Source: Casuarius casuarius (lineage: Eukaryota > Chordata > Aves > Casuariiformes > Casuariidae). From it: a DNA stretch of 64,000 bases. Under the pieces are notes generated by a model. It worked only from the letters and a program-made list of their open reading frames with translations. It searched no databases and was not told where the DNA came from. This document shows, in pieces, positions 61,901-64,000 of the stretch. The stretch is from positions 605,495-669,494 of the forward strand of contig PTFA01000318.1 in assembly GCA_003342895.1 (NCBI GenBank), written 5' to 3'. The translations under genes were made by a program, and so were the position numbers. Position 1 is the stretch's first letter. Each line of letters starts with the position of its first letter.

Positions 61901-64000
61901 GTAAGACTTTCCCCTTCACAGGGCACACTGGCTTCTCCAGTACCAGTCTATCAGTTTCTCCTATTCTCTGTTAGAAGGCAGGGAAACTGGGAAAAATCTA
62001 TTATGTCCTCCATTCACAGATCACTATTTTTCATAGATACACACCCTAAAAATTTGTGGAAATAAAAGCTTATTAGAGAAGTAGCTTGTTTTGAGAGCAT
62101 ATTTGGACTGAGTTAATCACCTTTCCTCCGCTGAGCCTTCAGTTTCCAGAGAAGGCAGTGGAATGAGGAGAAGTAAGCAGCTTTTCTGATTCAGCTAATA
62201 CCATATGCCAGAATTTCAAAACCAATTTTCAAATACTGAAGCAACACTCATGCTGAGTGAAAGCTACTGCTGCTGAGGTTGATCTTTTCTGGCTTTTTCC
62301 TTGCGACCATTTGCTGGAATAATGATAGATCCACAGCTCCTAAGAGGATCAAATGAGTAAGTTTACCATCTAAGTTTGCCTTCTTTATTAAAAAATATAT
62401 ATTGCACACTCCCATAGAAATCATGAGACTTTAGAGAGATTGCCCAGGGGGCAGTTCTCTTTTTCCTCCTGTTTTTTAGTTGTTGAGGTCACATTTTCAA
62501 GACTGAAAGTAGACAAGAGAATCAGAAAGATACCAAAGAAGATTCTTATTGTCATTATGCCTTCAGATAGCCCTGCTAAAAAATAAAATGGCAATAAAAC
62601 TACAAAAGCTTGAAACACTGAACACTTCTATTTACCTTGAGAGAGCTACTCCAGAAATGTTCCTACTGCCTTTTTTTTCTTTTTATTACATAACGATATC
62701 ACTGAGAATGTAGCCTTCTCTCATATCCAGCGGCATGGATTTCATCCTTCTCTCGGCCCACAGTTTAGACAAAGTCAGGGAAATAAGAGTATTTATGGTT
62801 CTTGGTTTCGTATCTGTACTTTCTTCAAAGCCTTGTTTTGGTATGAAATTGGGATCAAGACAGAGCTGTGAAGATGCTAAGAGGAATTGGAATGAATCAC
62901 TTGCGCTCCCAGAACTGAGAAAGAACACCACCAGGCCTGCGGGCTGGGCCTCCCATCTCTGCCCTTTGAACTATCCCTTGGACTGTTATGGACCATGCAG
63001 ACAGCCTCGATGGCACTAACCAGGTTGGAAGGCTGTATGCACTTTCCTCACAGGCGATGCAAGTCCATAGTTTCTCCAACTGAGCGTTCATATTGTATTT
63101 CAAGGCAGCAGGGAATCCATTTGTGCTATTAAGCCTTTTGGGTGAAGAAGAAAGCAGGTACTGCTTGGCAGGGGCTAGGATTATATACTGGGAAAAGCAC
63201 AGGTATTTGGATGCTAGAAGTGTGATTGACTTGAGGATGCTCCCAGCAGTAGAGCTGAGGGGTANTTGGCCCTTGAGTTCCTGCTCAAGCCTCTGCCCCT
63301 TAAGCTACTCTCTTTTTTGTTGCATCTCTCTTTAATAATCTTGTTACCACAGCACACTTGGTGAATTACAGGAATTGGGTGGTGCCAGGGAGAATTTCCC
63401 TCCAGGAAATACTGAATGACTTAAGAGAAAGATAAATGTAGGTAGCTGATAGGAAAGCAAGCCTTAATTCTGAGAAGAGGATTTTTTTTAACTCTTTGAA
63501 GTGTGTTCTTTCCTTCTCTACTGTTTGATGAAGTGTATGACACATATGGGGCACATATTTGCCTGTCCTCTAGACTATCATCTCTCTTCTCCCTTTTGAC
63601 AGACTTTAATACAGGTAAAAGAGAAGTGATATCTTCCGAGCACAAAAAAGGATTAAAGAGCATAAGGTGAAACATCATCTGCCACTATCCCAACCTGGCT
63701 GATGACAGAACTGGGTTGTATATCCCTTCCCCATACATCCAAACTGAAATTTTCCAGGGTGTCTAAGTGACTTAAGATTCTAAGCTCCACTGATGTCCAG
63801 CTTGGGTTTTTCCTTTAACTGAAACTACCCTAAATTTATGTGAATTAAAACTAAAGAAGGTTCTTTGGGAGAACCTAGAAGTATATATCTAAATCCTTAG
63901 GAAGCTTTGAAACAAATAGTCAAAATCCATTTGCAAACAGAGACAGTCAAGATGCTTGTATTTACGCAAATCTCTTTGGCTGACAAGAAATGACTTTTGA
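61901..64000. other. Right end, nothing recognised
   Basis: No coding, RNA or mobile-element signature is supported. One N lies at 63265. Confidence 0.55.

Noticed and set aside
1..64000. CRISPR arrays, operons, bacterial or phage genes
   Set aside because: No direct-repeat/spacer structure, Shine-Dalgarno-linked gene runs or long uninterrupted genes. The sequence is vertebrate.

Overview
The window is vertebrate nuclear DNA, and almost certainly from a bird. It is AT-rich and intron-rich, with long gene-poor stretches. Its dominant repeats are CR1 LINEs whose 3' ends carry the short tandem tail (ATTCTGTG-type) seen in birds. Scattered single Ns suggest a draft assembly or ambiguous base calls. 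No prokaryotic, CRISPR or plasmid-like structure is present.

The only host genes I can support lie between about 35.5 and 57.1 kb. They form a tandem, same-strand family of ELR+ CXC chemokines of the interleukin-8 type. Copy 1 (coding exons 35794-37928, 104 aa) and copy 3 (53709-56182, 103 aa) are complete four-exon genes. Both have the canonical CXCL8 exon sizes (136 nt and 84 nt for exons 2 and 3), a signal peptide, ELR-CxC, and the third and fourth cysteines. Copy 3 matches avian CXCL8 (chicken IL8L2/CXCLi2) best, and copy 1 is probably the IL8L1/CXCLi1-type paralogue. Copy 2, between them (44107-46557, with a degraded 3' UTR out to about 48.57 kb), is a decayed pseudogene. Its exon 2 has lost the ELR-CxC segment, its exon 3 acceptor AG is mutated and its exon 4 is frame-shifted, yet it keeps a TATA box with C/EBP- and kappaB-like sites. 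Both intact copies have a TATA box about 115 bp before the ATG with a kappaB-type element about 60 bp upstream of it. Both also have AU-rich repeats in the 3' UTR, the expected layout of an inducible, short-lived inflammatory mRNA.

Left flank (1-35.5 kb): there is no recognisable multi-exon gene. It holds three relatively young CR1 elements (8.35-10.3 kb minus strand, 23.7-25.8 kb plus strand, 31.4-31.9 kb plus strand) and older CR1 fragments. It also holds two copies of an unclassified GC-rich repeat (10.6 and 16.7 kb), an LTR-like block (18.6-19.3 kb) and a few MIR/tRNA-SINE-like relics. By vertebrate synteny RASSF6 would be expected on the minus strand beyond or within this flank, but I could not find its exons. 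Two isolated splice-flanked open segments (29.36 kb plus strand, 22.06 kb minus strand) and one decayed reading frame (7.4-7.8 kb) are offered only as candidates.

Right flank (57.1-64 kb): two ancient CR1-type LINE remnants (57.9-58.5 kb plus strand, 60.9-61.9 kb minus strand) and otherwise unique sequence with no supported gene. Most open reading frames of 60-200 codons outside the chemokine exons are chance or antisense frames within LINEs.
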